64,000 nucleotides of DNA from Lacisediminihabitans sp040549525 (GTDB lineage: Bacteria; Actinomycetota; Actinomycetes; Actinomycetales; Microbacteriaceae), in assembly GCF_040549525.1 (NCBI RefSeq), contig NZ_JBEPTM010000005.1, forward strand, positions 211,163-275,162, written 5' to 3'. Under the pieces are notes generated by a model. The model worked only from the letters and a program-made list of their open reading frames with translations. It was not told the origin of the DNA and ran no database searches. Every line of letters starts with the position of its first letter. Position 1 is the first letter of the stretch. A program made the translations under genes and the position numbers. Shown here piece after piece: positions 17,798-26,957 of this stretch.

Positions 17798-18271
17798 ATG
17801 AAACCCCACTACGAAGACACCGTCACTCAGCCCCTCACGAGCGATGAGCTCATCCACAGCAGGGTGTCCGACCTCGTCGGCCGCGCGTGCCGACGACAAG
17901 TCTGGTTCCTGTTCCTTGACGACGATGAGGTTCAGTTGCCCCTGATCATCCCGGTCGCCGACCCGCCACTGCTTCCGGATACCGCGACATCTCGACTAGC
18001 CGACACCGTCGCCCAGGGGGTCGAACATCTCGGTGCCCGATCGGTGATCGTCGTTCTCGAACGGTATGCCGGGCCTCAGTTCAGCTCCGCTGACAAGGCG
18101 TGGGCGCGCGCCCTCGGCGAGGGCTTCGCCGGGGCGGGACTGCCCGTGCGGGCCACCCTCGTCAGCCACAACCGCGGGGTGCGCTGGTTCGCTGCGGACG
18201 ATTTTCGCTGGGATTCGGCCGCTGAGAAGAGGGACGCGGGGGCCGCAAGAGACGCCGGAGCCCCGTCGTAA
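17798..18271 (+). CDS. Unrecognised 157-aa actinobacterial protein
   Basis: I do not recognise a named family. The protein looks soluble, with alternating helix/strand character: hydrophobic strands at VWFLFLDDDEVQLPLIIPV and SVIVVLERYAG, an Arg/Ala-rich helix DKAWARALGEGFAGAG, then VRATLVSHNRGVRWFAADDF. This looks like an alpha/beta domain. A low-complexity Ala/Asp/Gly tail ends it. ATG 17798 follows the purine-rich stretch TGAGGCG, and no shorter start keeps the first helix. It is divergent from the RecQ gene and convergent with the peroxidase gene. Codon use resembles neighbours, so it is probably a genuine native gene. Confidence 0.7.
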   Translation: MKPHYEDTVTQPLTSDELIHSRVSDLVGRACRRQVWFLFLDDDEVQLPLIIPVADPPLLPDTATSRLADTVAQGVEHLGARSVIVVLERYAGPQFSSADKAWARALGEGFAGAGLPVRATLVSHNRGVRWFAADDFRWDSAAEKRDAGAARDAGAPS

Positions 18272-18358
18272 GAGTTTCCCCGTACGGGCGCGCGGGTCAT
18301 GACACAGTCCGCGGTGTCGGAACAGTCCGCGGTGCCGGTGCGGCCCGCTCGCGTGCGA

Positions 18359-18862
18359 TTACTGGGCGGTGGGGAGGGATGCCTCGATGAGATTCACGAT
18401 CTCCGGGGCATCCGGTTCCGTCGTCGGGCGGAAGCGGTGGACTTCGCCGTCCCGAGTGATCACGAACTTCTCGAAGTTCCACTTCACCTTGCCCGCCTTA
18501 CCCGCAGAGTCGGAACTCTTCGTCAACTCGGCGTACAGCGGGTGAGCATTCTTGCCGTTCACACGGGTCTTCTCGAACATCGGAAAGGTCACTCCCCACG
18601 TGGTGGAGCAATATTCCTTGATCGCATCCTCGGTGCCGAGCTCCTGCAAGAACTGGTTGCTCGGGAAGCCGAGCACGCTGAAACCCCGTTCGCCGTAGGT
18701 CTTCTGAAGATCTTCGAGTTTCTTGTACTGGGGGGCGAGCCCGCATCGCGACGCGACGTTCACCACGAGATAGACCTTATCTCCGAGATCGGACAGGGTG
18801 GTCGTGCTCCCATCGATCGTGGTGAGCGGGATGGTTCCGAGGGCGCTGTCGCTGAGGGTCAT
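18359..18862 (-). CDS. Glutathione-peroxidase-family thiol peroxidase
   Basis: 167-aa peroxidase of the GPx/BtuE family, reducing H2O2 and organic peroxides. In bacteria it usually takes electrons from thioredoxin (or mycothiol systems) rather than glutathione. The catalytic tetrad is visible: Cys in VNVASRCGLAPQY (Cys, not selenocysteine), Gln in FPSNQFLQELG, and Trp/Asn in KVKWNFEKF. ATG 18862 gives the typical length; upstream frame extension is non-coding in character. The gene stands alone, divergent from the DnaJ-fusion gene with about 215 bp between them. Confidence 0.92.
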   Translation of the reverse strand: MTLSDSALGTIPLTTIDGSTTTLSDLGDKVYLVVNVASRCGLAPQYKKLEDLQKTYGERGFSVLGFPSNQFLQELGTEDAIKEYCSTTWGVTFPMFEKTRVNGKNAHPLYAELTKSSDSAGKAGKVKWNFEKFVITRDGEVHRFRPTTEPDAPEIVNLIEASLPTAQ

Positions 18863-19078
18863 AACTGAGCAACCTATCGGCCCGAGCAGGGTATTCCCCT
18901 CGCGCGAAGCTGGGAATGGGGTGAGGGATTGGTCCGCGGCACCTGCAGAGGCGACCGCCCAGCGCTCCCCAAGGGTCCCTTCACGCCGATCCCAGCCAGC
19001 TTTCGCTATCGTCGTGAAGTGGTGCGCTCCTGATGAGCGTCCCTCTTCCGACACGAACGTCCCAACGGAAAGCGCGTC

Positions 19079-19999
19079 ATGCCCGACAGTCCGATCTCCG
19101 CCACCCCCTACGAGGTGCTCGGCGTGAGTTCGACGGCGAGCCAGGACGACCTGCGCCGCGCCTACCGCCGTCTGATGCGGGAGACCCATCCCGACACCGG
19201 GGGCGACGCCGCGCGCTTCACCGCCGTGCAGGTCGCCTGGGAGCGCGTCGGCGACCCGGATGACCGAGCGGCCTATGACCGCGGACGTCCCGCCACGAGA
19301 GACGACGAGACTCCGTTCACCTGGGCTCCGCAGGCGAGGCCCAAACAGGCCGACACGCGCCCGCGGGCGCGCTCCTACGGACATCCGGGCGGCTGGAGAC
19401 GCGAACGCTACCTGGTGCTGATGCGCGAATGGGTCGGCCGCGGGGAGCCGCTGGACGACCCCTACGACCCCGCCCTGGTGAGATCGGCGCCCATGGACCT
19501 CCGCCATCTGCTCGCGGATGCCCTCGCCGAGGAAGCCACCGCTCGCACCCTTGCCGAGCTCGGCATCGGCTTCACCGTGTGGCATGACGTGAGCGCCGGG
19601 GCGCCAGAAGAGAAGATCGACCACGTCGTGCTCGGCCCGACCGGACTGTTCGCGATACTTTCCGAGGACTACGGCGAGCCGGTGAAGAGTCGCCGTGGCG
19701 AACTCCTGGGCAAGCCGCTCGGCGAGGCACGACCGATGCACGACCTCGGAGCGCGCGCCAAGATCGTGTCCCGGGAGACCCGGGTGAAGTTCACCGCCCT
19801 GCTCATCGTGCTTCCCGACGATGCCCTCGACGAGTCCTTCACTGTGCTCGGCACCATCCGCGGCGCCACGACGGTGATCGCGCGCCAATCGATGCTCCCG
19901 GCGCTTCTGCGCGACGGAGTCCCAGGCGCGCGACTGATCGGGGGCAACGAGCTCTTCGACGTGCGCACGCGACTGCAGGCCGGCATCCGCTTCGTCTGA
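19079..19999 (+). CDS. J-domain protein fused to a NERD/nuclease-like domain
   Basis: 306-aa cytosolic protein. Residues 8-67 are a J-domain with the HPD tripeptide intact (RLMRETHPDTGGD) and the YEVLGV opening. After a linker, residues about 150-300 contain EEATARTLAEL, then EEKIDHVVLGPTGLFAI and a basic SRRGEL stretch. This is the layout of NERD (nuclease-related) domains, where a core Asp and the following strand precede a Lys/Arg. A classic E-x-K is not obvious, so catalysis is doubtful. The HPD suggests it recruits DnaK. GGAAAG precedes the ATG. Confidence 0.8.
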   Translation: MPDSPISATPYEVLGVSSTASQDDLRRAYRRLMRETHPDTGGDAARFTAVQVAWERVGDPDDRAAYDRGRPATRDDETPFTWAPQARPKQADTRPRARSYGHPGGWRRERYLVLMREWVGRGEPLDDPYDPALVRSAPMDLRHLLADALAEEATARTLAELGIGFTVWHDVSAGAPEEKIDHVVLGPTGLFAILSEDYGEPVKSRRGELLGKPLGEARPMHDLGARAKIVSRETRVKFTALLIVLPDDALDESFTVLGTIRGATTVIARQSMLPALLRDGVPGARLIGGNELFDVRTRLQAGIRFV

Positions 20000-20028
20000 T
20001 CGAGGCACCCGTCACCGGTGCGAAGTGG

Positions 20029-20751
20029 TCACCCGGTGGGAAGGGCCGCATATATTCGCGCGAATACCTGGATCCCCACCACGATGACCACCGCGCTGAG
20101 TACCAGGGAGATTGCGCAGTAACACCAGAGCGGGGCGGATCCGCGTCCGGATTGCCGTCGAACGAAGACGGTGCGAGCGATGAGGTAGCCGAGCGGGCCG
20201 AGGAGCAACCACCACCGACTGGGGAGGCGGTTGTAGCCGAGGGCCTCGAGAGTGATGCGATCCCGGGTGGCCGCGCCGATCGTCCACAGAAGAGGCAACA
20301 GGGCGATCGGGAGGGACCACAACCACGCCCCCGGCACGACGGTGCTCGCGAACACCGCCCCGACACCGCTGACCACTCCGACCAGCGGGGTGGCGCTGAG
20401 CGCCCAAGCCCCGCCGGTGTTCCAGCTGCTTGGACCGGTCATCGCCGCCGTGGTGGCCGCGGGGACGGCGGATCGTCTCTGTTCGGCCGGGGTCTCCGCG
20501 AAGAGGGAAAAGGGCGGTGTGACGGGCTGGGCGGGCACGAACGACCCGGGATGCGGCACCGGAGTCGATCCGTGAACCAGCGCGATGTTGCCGAGCACCG
20601 TGCCGGGGCGCGGGATATCCGCGGGATGCATCGCGGGGCTCGGCGCCACGTGTGCCGTCCACTCCGCCCCGCTCCACCAGCGAAGGTCGCTCAGTCCGAC
20701 CGGATCGGCGAACCAACCCGGAGGAGCGACCACGAGCCCGTCGTCATCCAC
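20029..20751 (-). CDS. DUF2510 membrane protein (240 aa)
   Basis: The N-terminal DUF2510 motif is clear (APPGWFADPVG, then WWSGAEWTAHV). A Pro/Ala-rich cytoplasmic linker follows (residues about 45-105). Four to five hydrophobic segments occupy the rest (around 115-165, 185-205 and 210-230). DUF2510 is a short WW-like domain at the N-terminus of many actinobacterial membrane proteins, and its role is not established. The next gene on the same strand has the same N-terminal domain, so the two probably arose by duplication or form a functional pair. Confidence 0.8.
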   Translation of the reverse strand: MDDDGLVVAPPGWFADPVGLSDLRWWSGAEWTAHVAPSPAMHPADIPRPGTVLGNIALVHGSTPVPHPGSFVPAQPVTPPFSLFAETPAEQRRSAVPAATTAAMTGPSSWNTGGAWALSATPLVGVVSGVGAVFASTVVPGAWLWSLPIALLPLLWTIGAATRDRITLEALGYNRLPSRWWLLLGPLGYLIARTVFVRRQSGRGSAPLWCYCAISLVLSAVVIVVGIQVFARIYAALPTG

Positions 20752-20786
20752 GACGGTTCACCACCCCGTACCTCTTTCGGGCACGC

Positions 20787-22412
20787 TCAGCTGGCCGGCG
20801 CTTCGCTCACGAGAGCGAAGGCGGAATTCGGCAATGTGGAGTCGATGACCACAGCGAGATTCATCTTCACCGAATCGATGCTGCCGACACACGTGACGGT
20901 GGTTCCGTCGAGGGTGTCCGGGATCGGCGGACAGCTGATCGAGGAGAACGTGAGGTTCTTCGCCAGGGTCTGGCGGGTGAGCTCGGCGGCCATTCCCGTC
21001 GGGGTCAGCTCTGCGGCGCGCTGGGCATCGGTGATCGGACCGCTGACGACGGCCACCGGCGCGGAGTCGGCGGCAGGGGTGAGTGGCGCAAGAGCGAATA
21101 CCGCCGGAAACTGCAGGAGCACGAAGGAGTACGCCGCGGTCTGGAGCAGCAGCCAGAGCAGAAGGGGCAACACTCCCGCAGCCCCCACACGGATGGCCCG
21201 CACCAGGAGGTAGACGGGAGGGATGAGAGCGAGGACCACAGAGGCCGGGCGCTCGAAGCCGCGCGAGCGGAGCACGCGACGATCGGCGAAGGCGAAGACC
21301 AGATACAGGAGCAACGGGGCGGCGAGCACCGTATAGCGCACCAGGGGGTCACCCCCGAGATCCAGCCAGACGAGCACGCACCAGACAAGGGCGACGTGGA
21401 GGATGGGCAGAAGCACGAAGAGCCAGACGGCCGCCGTGTTCGACCGCGTCGGCTTGGCGAGAGTCGGCACGATGGTCGGCACCACGGGCATTACGAACGC
21501 GGAGGTCATGACGACGGGCTCCGCCCCACCCGTTGCGGCGGCGGTGGCGAAGGGATCTGGCGGGAGAAGGAATCCCAGGGGTGCGGCGGAGAACGACGGC
21601 GCGGCCGATTCGGCCACGCCCGCAGGGGGCACCTCGGCGCGCATTGTCGGAGTGGGCTGTACCGCCACCGCAACGGGGACGGATGCCGCGGGCACCCGGG
21701 GCGCAGCGGCGGCGATCCAGGGGCGCGCGACCGAGGAGTCGGACACGGGAGTCGTGCCGAGGAAGGCGGTTGCGTCGACGGTCGCCGACTCCGCCGATTC
21801 CCGCTCGGCGGGGGACGACGCAAAGAGAGCATCGAAGGGCGAGGGCGCTGCAGCTTCGGTGGGGACGCCTGCGCCGAATGCCGCAGGCGACTGAGGCGCA
21901 GCCTCTGGAGCGGGGCCGGGAACACCGGCGACCTCCGCGGCGGGAACCGGAACGGGGGCGGCCTGCGCGGCATCCGTCGGAACCGGGCCCGTGGTGAGCG
22001 GTCCGACGAGCTCGCGGAGCTGTCGGCGACTGAGGGGCGCAGCGGAGGCATCCGCCGGCGCAGCGGGGGGAGTCACCGGCACCACGGGCGGGACCACAGT
22101 CGCCGGGTCCGCGGTGGCGGGCACACCGATGCCTTCGGCGGTCATCGAATCGCCGGCGCTGGTCGATTCGGCATTGCCGGGTTCCGTGGGAGCTTCGGCA
22201 CTCAATTCCGCCGTCCACGCGGTGCCATCCCACCAGCGAGACAGGGCCGAGCCCATGGGGTCGGCGTACCATCCGGGGGCGATCTCGGATATCGCCGAAG
22301 CGACCGTGTCTTCTCGCTGCCCGGTGGGCACCTTCCCCACTCCGTGAAGCGCGCTTCTTCGAGACGGCGCAGCGGGCTGCGCCTCGGTATCCGATTGCAG
22401 AGTGAGTGACAC
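20787..22412 (-). CDS. DUF2510-DUF4333-type membrane protein (541 aa)
   Basis: DUF2510 near residues 45-80 (IAPGWYADPMG, then RWWDGTAWTAEL). A very long low-complexity Ala/Pro/Val linker covers about 80-330. Four or five membrane helices lie around 330-455. A C-terminal extracytoplasmic DUF4333-like domain begins at ELTRQTLAKNL and has the paired cysteines ISCPPIPDT and VTCVGS. DUF4333 domains are small secreted folds with one disulfide. The linker is rich in repeats of Ala-Pro and is likely disordered. The function is unknown. It lies upstream of the shorter DUF2510 gene on the same strand and is probably co-transcribed with it. Confidence 0.8.
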   Translation of the reverse strand: MSLTLQSDTEAQPAAPSRRSALHGVGKVPTGQREDTVASAISEIAPGWYADPMGSALSRWWDGTAWTAELSAEAPTEPGNAESTSAGDSMTAEGIGVPATADPATVVPPVVPVTPPAAPADASAAPLSRRQLRELVGPLTTGPVPTDAAQAAPVPVPAAEVAGVPGPAPEAAPQSPAAFGAGVPTEAAAPSPFDALFASSPAERESAESATVDATAFLGTTPVSDSSVARPWIAAAAPRVPAASVPVAVAVQPTPTMRAEVPPAGVAESAAPSFSAAPLGFLLPPDPFATAAATGGAEPVVMTSAFVMPVVPTIVPTLAKPTRSNTAAVWLFVLLPILHVALVWCVLVWLDLGGDPLVRYTVLAAPLLLYLVFAFADRRVLRSRGFERPASVVLALIPPVYLLVRAIRVGAAGVLPLLLWLLLQTAAYSFVLLQFPAVFALAPLTPAADSAPVAVVSGPITDAQRAAELTPTGMAAELTRQTLAKNLTFSSISCPPIPDTLDGTTVTCVGSIDSVKMNLAVVIDSTLPNSAFALVSEAPAS

Positions 22413-22549
22413 GATGATTCCCCCGGGTAGACCCGCCTGGACTGGGCAGGCTCTGATTTTATAAGCGGGGGTCCCGGCGATCTAGGCTGCGATGTACCCC
22501 AGTACGCGGGGTTCTGCGCCGTGCAGCCGGGCCACTGGTAGGTTGCATC

Positions 22550-23404
22550 GTGATGGTTCCCAACGGCGCGGTGAGGGCGAGAAAGTACCTCGACGATGGC
22601 AGGGGCGAGGTCGTCGAGCTGCCCGCCGGCGATGTCACGGTCGGGGTCATCCGCATCGGAGAGACGGTGCGCCGGCCTCACCAGGAGCAGTCCTGGGCCG
22701 TCGCGACCTACCTTGACCACCTCGCGTCTGTGGGGTTCACCATCGACGGCCTGCCCGCGAGTCCCCGTTTTCTGGGGCTCGATCCCGAAGGGCGTGACAC
22801 GCTGAGCTTCATCCCCGGGGACGTGGCCGGGGCGGAGCTCGAGCCCTGGGTGCTCACGGATGCGCTGCTCGAATCAGTTGCCCTGCTCGTCACTGCCCTT
22901 CACCACGCGTCTGCCGCATTCGAGCCGATCACCGAGCCGTTTCCACCCCGAGAGATCGCGCAGGATCCGTTCGAGCTGGTGACCCACCTGGATGTGACCC
23001 CGCAGAATGTCGTGGTTCGCGACGGTCGCGCGGTCGGGCTCGTCGACTTCGACCTCGCCGGACCGAGCACCCGGTTCATCGATTCGGTGAACACGGCGAT
23101 GCACTGGGTGCCGCTCCGCGACCCGGTCGACCTCCCCGCGTCATCCCGCGGTCTCGACCAGCTCGCTCGCCTGAAGATATTCGCGGATGCCTCGGCCTGG
23201 ACCACTTCCGAGCGCAGAATGTTTGCCCGTTTCGCGGCCGGTCGCGCCGCCCTGAGCTGGCGGCGGATGAGGCTGCGCGCCGAGTCGGGCGGAGGCTGGG
23301 CCCGCATGTGGCAGGAGGGCGTCGGCGACGTGATCGAGCGTCGGCGACTCTGGTTGCTCGATCGGGAAACCGCGATTGGGCGCGCGTTGCTGTCACCGGG
23401 GTGA
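22550..23404 (+). CDS. Aminoglycoside-phosphotransferase-like (APH fold) protein
   Basis: 284-aa kinase-fold protein. The catalytic loop HLDVTPQNVVV is the APH Brenner-type motif (HxDxxxxN), followed by VGLVDFDLAGPS with the metal-binding Asp. The N-lobe is short and lacks an obvious nucleotide-binding Lys motif, with RIGETVRRPHQE in that region. Such proteins phosphorylate small molecules, such as choline, homoserine or antibiotics. No specific substrate is indicated, and a resistance role is not supported. The start is GTG 22550 or ATG 22553. It is followed 66 bp later by the helicase gene in the same direction. Confidence 0.8.
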   Translation: MMVPNGAVRARKYLDDGRGEVVELPAGDVTVGVIRIGETVRRPHQEQSWAVATYLDHLASVGFTIDGLPASPRFLGLDPEGRDTLSFIPGDVAGAELEPWVLTDALLESVALLVTALHHASAAFEPITEPFPPREIAQDPFELVTHLDVTPQNVVVRDGRAVGLVDFDLAGPSTRFIDSVNTAMHWVPLRDPVDLPASSRGLDQLARLKIFADASAWTTSERRMFARFAAGRAALSWRRMRLRAESGGGWARMWQEGVGDVIERRRLWLLDRETAIGRALLSPG

Positions 23405-23470
23405 GGCACACTGGTGAAGTTCCGACCCGGTCACCGCAGGGTGACCCCATGCTGATCCGGAGGACACGGA

Positions 23471-26400
23471 ATGTTCCTGCTCGATGATGGCACCGTCGTC
23501 TATTCGGCCTCCGACCTCACTGCGACAGCCGGCTGCGAATGGGCGGTGCTGCGCAAGCTCGATGCTCGCCTCGGGCGCATCGCTGCGCCCCCCGCGACGA
23601 CCGACGACATGCTCGAGCGGGCCGCGCGCCTCGGCGACCGGCACGAGGAACGTTTTCTCGAGCGCCTCCGAACAGAGACGACGGTGGTGGAGATTCCCCG
23701 GCCCGAACGCCCGACGGATCCGGCACAGGTGGTCGAGCTCACCACCGCCGCCTTCGAGGCCGGGGCCCCGGCGGTGTACCAGGCCGCATTCTTCGACGGA
23801 CGGTTTCTCGGCTACGCGGACTTCATCATCCGCAACTCGTCCGGCGCGTACGAGGTGTACGACACCAAACTGGCCCGGCACGCCAAGATCACCGCGCTCT
23901 TGCAGCTGGCGGCCTATGGCGAGCAACTCCAGCGGCTCGGTATCCCGACCGCCGATCGGGTCTCGCTGATCCTCGGCGACGACAGCGTGAGCGAACACCG
24001 TCTCGCCGACATCCTGCCGGTGTACCGGCATCGACGCGCGCGCCTCGAACAGTTGGTCGACGAGCGGCTGGCCGACACCGCGGCCACGGAGTGGGGCGAC
24101 CCCCGGTACGTCGCCTGCGGGCGCTGCGCGGTCTGCGAAGAGCAGGTGCAACTGCACCGGGATCTCCTGCTCGTGGCGGGCCTCCGCGTCACCCAGCGCG
24201 CCCGGTTGATCGAGTCGGGGATCGACACCATCGAGCTGCTGGCCGGCGCAACTGGGCCCGTGCCCGGGCTCTCCGACGCGACTCTGGCCGCCCTCCGCGA
24301 GCAGGCCCTCGTGCAGCTCTCGCCTGGCCTGGCCTGGCGGGTCGTCGCTCCCAGCGCCCTCTCCGCGATTCCCGTTTCGGACCCGGGAGACATCTTCTTC
24401 GACTTCGAGGGCGATCCATTGCACCAGGAGGGCACCGAATGGGGGCTCGACTACCTCTTCGGGCTCGTCGAGGCCGATGAGACGTTCCGGTCGTTCTGGG
24501 CCCACGACCTTGCCGGGGAGAAGAAGGCTCTGCTCGACTTCCTCGACTACGTGGGGGAGCGACGGCGCAGGCATCCGGCGATGCACATCTATCACTACGC
24601 GTCGTACGAGCGCACCCACCTGCTGGGGATCGCGGCACGGCACGGGGTAGGCGAGGAGGCCGTGGACGACCTTCTGCGAAACGGGGTGCTCGTCGACCTC
24701 TACCCGATAGTGAAGCAGTCGATGCGGGTGGGAAGCCGCAGCTACTCGCTCAAGAAGCTTGAACCGCTCTACATGGGGTCGCGCGCCCGCACCGGCGTCG
24801 CCAATGCCGCCGATTCGATCACCGAGTATGTGCGCTCGCGCGAGCTTCTCAATGCCGGCGATGCGGACGGGGCGGCACGCGTTCTCGCGGAGATCGCGAG
24901 CTACAACGAGTACGACTGCGTCTCGACCCTCGCCCTGCGCGACTGGCTGCTCGACCGGGCGGCGGAGAACGCGGTGTCCCCGGCAAGCCGGGACGAGCTC
25001 GTGCTCGACGTACCCCTTCCCGAGCGCGATCCGGTCTACGTCGAACTCTCCGCCATAGTCGCGGAGTTTCCCCCGGGGGAGCGCTCGGCCGATCAGACGG
25101 CTCTCGCGCTCGCCTCCGCCGCCATCGACTACCATCGCCGCGAAGGCAAGAGTTTCTGGTGGGATCACTTCTCCCGACTCGTCGCACCGGTCGAGGAGTG
25201 GGCCGACACGCGCAATGTCTTCGTCGTGGAGGGTGCGGAGATCGTGCGTCGCTGGGGGATCGACGGGCGTGCCCGAAACCAATCCCGCGTGCTTCGGCTC
25301 ACCGGAACCGCGGCCCCCGGAAGCTCCTTCGGCGCAGCGGATGCCCCGTGGGTGGTCTACGACCCGCCGTTCCCGCCGATCGCGGCCGGTCGCGATCCCG
25401 CCACCCGGGTCGCCCACTGTCGCTCCGCTATCGTTACAGCGGACGACGGCTCTCTGCTGCTGACCGAAAGGCTGGCATCCGGAGCTCCGCCCTACGACGA
25501 GGTGCCGCTCGCGCTCACCCCCGGCTCGCCGCCGAATCCTGGCACCCAGGTCACCGCGATCTCCGAGTGGGGTCGTGCGGTGCTCGATGCCTATCCGGAG
25601 ATGATTCCGAACGCGGCCCTCGATATCCTCCGCCGGATTCCGCCTCGCGGCCTGGGCGACGCCGAGACCGACACGGGCGGAACGATCGCCGAACGGATGC
25701 GGGATTCCCTTCTCGGGCTCGATCACTCCTACCTCGCGGTGCAGGGGCCACCCGGCACGGGGAAGACCTGGAACGGCGCGCGGGTCGTGGCCGACCTGGT
25801 GCAGAACCACGGCTGGCGCATCGGCGTCGTGGCACAGTCCCATGCAACGGTGGAGAACATGCTCAGCGCGGTGGTCGCCGCCGGGCTCGAGCCCTCTCTT
25901 GTCGGCAAGAAACCGCGACCGGGTGCTGAGACCGAGCGGACCGCCTGGACGCCCCTGACCGACCAATCGCTCGGCGACTTCACCGCACAACCGGGCTTCG
26001 TCCTCGGCGGCACCGCCTGGCTGTTCAGCAACGCGGGGCGCGTGCCCCGCGACTCGCTCGACCTTCTGGTGATCGACGAGGCCGGGCAGTACTCCCTTGC
26101 TGCCACGATCGCGGCGTCCGTCAGCGCCACACGACTGCTGTTGCTCGGCGATCCGCAGCAGCTGCCGCAGGTGAGCCAGGGCACGCATCCGGAGCCGGTG
26201 GATGTCTCGGCCCTGGGGTGGTTGAGCGACGGGCACGACGTGCTGCCGCCCGAGTTCGGCTTCTTCCTCGACGTGAGTCACCGCATGCATCCGGCCGTGT
26301 GCGCGCCCGTGTCGAGGCTGTCCTATGAGGGCAGACTGCACTCGTATCCCTCGGACCGAAGTCTCGCCGGCGTCGCGCCCGGGCTGCATCCGGTGCCGGT

Positions 26401-26884
26401 CATGGCTCACGACAATTCGACATCGTCTCCAGAGGAGGCGGCCGCCGTGCTCGCGATCGTGCGGGACATGGTGGGACGCGCCTGGACCTCGGCAGGGACC
26501 ACCGCACCGCTCAGGCCGGACGACGTCATCGTGGTTGCGCCATACAACGCGCACGTCCAGCTGCTGCGCGAGACGCTCGACGCGGCGGGCTTAGAGGCGG
26601 TGGCGGTGGGCACCGTCGACCGGTTCCAGGGCAGGGAGGCGGCCGTCGCGATCGTCTCGCTCGCGGCGTCCTCTGCTGCCGATGTGCCGCGCGGGCTCGA
26701 GTTCCTGCTTCTCGCCAACCGACTGAATGTCGCGATCTCGCGAGCCCAGTGGGCGGCCTGGCTCGTCTATTCGCCCGGGATCACCGAAGCGCTGCCCACC
26801 AGCATCACGGCGCTGGCCCAGCTGAGCGCGTTCATCACCCTCGTGGAGTCCCCGGGGCAGGCGACACCTGCCCTTCGGCCCTGA
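23471..26884 (+). CDS. TM0106-type RecB-like nuclease fused to RNase H-like domain and SF1 helicase
   Basis: A 1137-aa three-part protein. Residues 1-300 form a PD-(D/E)xK nuclease of the TM0106/RecB-like type: EVYDTKLARHAKITALLQ followed by QLAAYGEQL, with a CGRCAVCEE cysteine group. Residues about 310-500 look like a YprB/RNase_H_2 exonuclease: DIFFDFEGDP (DxE), YHYASYERTHL and YNEYDCVSTLAL. From about 730 a UPF1/Dna2-like SF1 helicase has Walker A GPPGTGKTW, Walker B VIDEAGQYSL, and the C-terminal TVDRFQGREA and NRLNVAISRAQ motifs. It probably processes RNA or DNA ends, possibly R-loops. GGAGGACACGGA precedes the ATG. Confidence 0.9.
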   Translation: MFLLDDGTVVYSASDLTATAGCEWAVLRKLDARLGRIAAPPATTDDMLERAARLGDRHEERFLERLRTETTVVEIPRPERPTDPAQVVELTTAAFEAGAPAVYQAAFFDGRFLGYADFIIRNSSGAYEVYDTKLARHAKITALLQLAAYGEQLQRLGIPTADRVSLILGDDSVSEHRLADILPVYRHRRARLEQLVDERLADTAATEWGDPRYVACGRCAVCEEQVQLHRDLLLVAGLRVTQRARLIESGIDTIELLAGATGPVPGLSDATLAALREQALVQLSPGLAWRVVAPSALSAIPVSDPGDIFFDFEGDPLHQEGTEWGLDYLFGLVEADETFRSFWAHDLAGEKKALLDFLDYVGERRRRHPAMHIYHYASYERTHLLGIAARHGVGEEAVDDLLRNGVLVDLYPIVKQSMRVGSRSYSLKKLEPLYMGSRARTGVANAADSITEYVRSRELLNAGDADGAARVLAEIASYNEYDCVSTLALRDWLLDRAAENAVSPASRDELVLDVPLPERDPVYVELSAIVAEFPPGERSADQTALALASAAIDYHRREGKSFWWDHFSRLVAPVEEWADTRNVFVVEGAEIVRRWGIDGRARNQSRVLRLTGTAAPGSSFGAADAPWVVYDPPFPPIAAGRDPATRVAHCRSAIVTADDGSLLLTERLASGAPPYDEVPLALTPGSPPNPGTQVTAISEWGRAVLDAYPEMIPNAALDILRRIPPRGLGDAETDTGGTIAERMRDSLLGLDHSYLAVQGPPGTGKTWNGARVVADLVQNHGWRIGVVAQSHATVENMLSAVVAAGLEPSLVGKKPRPGAETERTAWTPLTDQSLGDFTAQPGFVLGGTAWLFSNAGRVPRDSLDLLVIDEAGQYSLAATIAASVSATRLLLLGDPQQLPQVSQGTHPEPVDVSALGWLSDGHDVLPPEFGFFLDVSHRMHPAVCAPVSRLSYEGRLHSYPSDRSLAGVAPGLHPVPVMAHDNSTSSPEEAAAVLAIVRDMVGRAWTSAGTTAPLRPDDVIVVAPYNAHVQLLRETLDAAGLEAVAVGTVDRFQGREAAVAIVSLAASSAADVPRGLEFLLLANRLNVAISRAQWAAWLVYSPGITEALPTSITALAQLSAFITLVESPGQATPALRP

Positions 26885-26904
26885 GGATGGGCCACAACAG
26901 CAAA

Positions 26905-26931
26905 GGTGCCCCGGCGGTCGGCCGGGGCACC
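26905..26931. terminator. Strong bidirectional hairpin
   Basis: GGTGCCCCGGC (26905-26915) and its exact complement (26921-26931) form an 11-bp GC-rich stem with a 5-nt loop, 20 bp after the helicase stop. It serves the convergent acidic-protein gene too. Confidence 0.8.
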
Positions 26932-26957
26932 CTCTGTTCGACTCTGCTGCTGCCGAA

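Noticed and set aside
23393..26554. 1053-codon open frame antisense to the helicase gene
   Set aside because: Same reason: an Arg/His/Gly-rich shadow without recognisable motifs.
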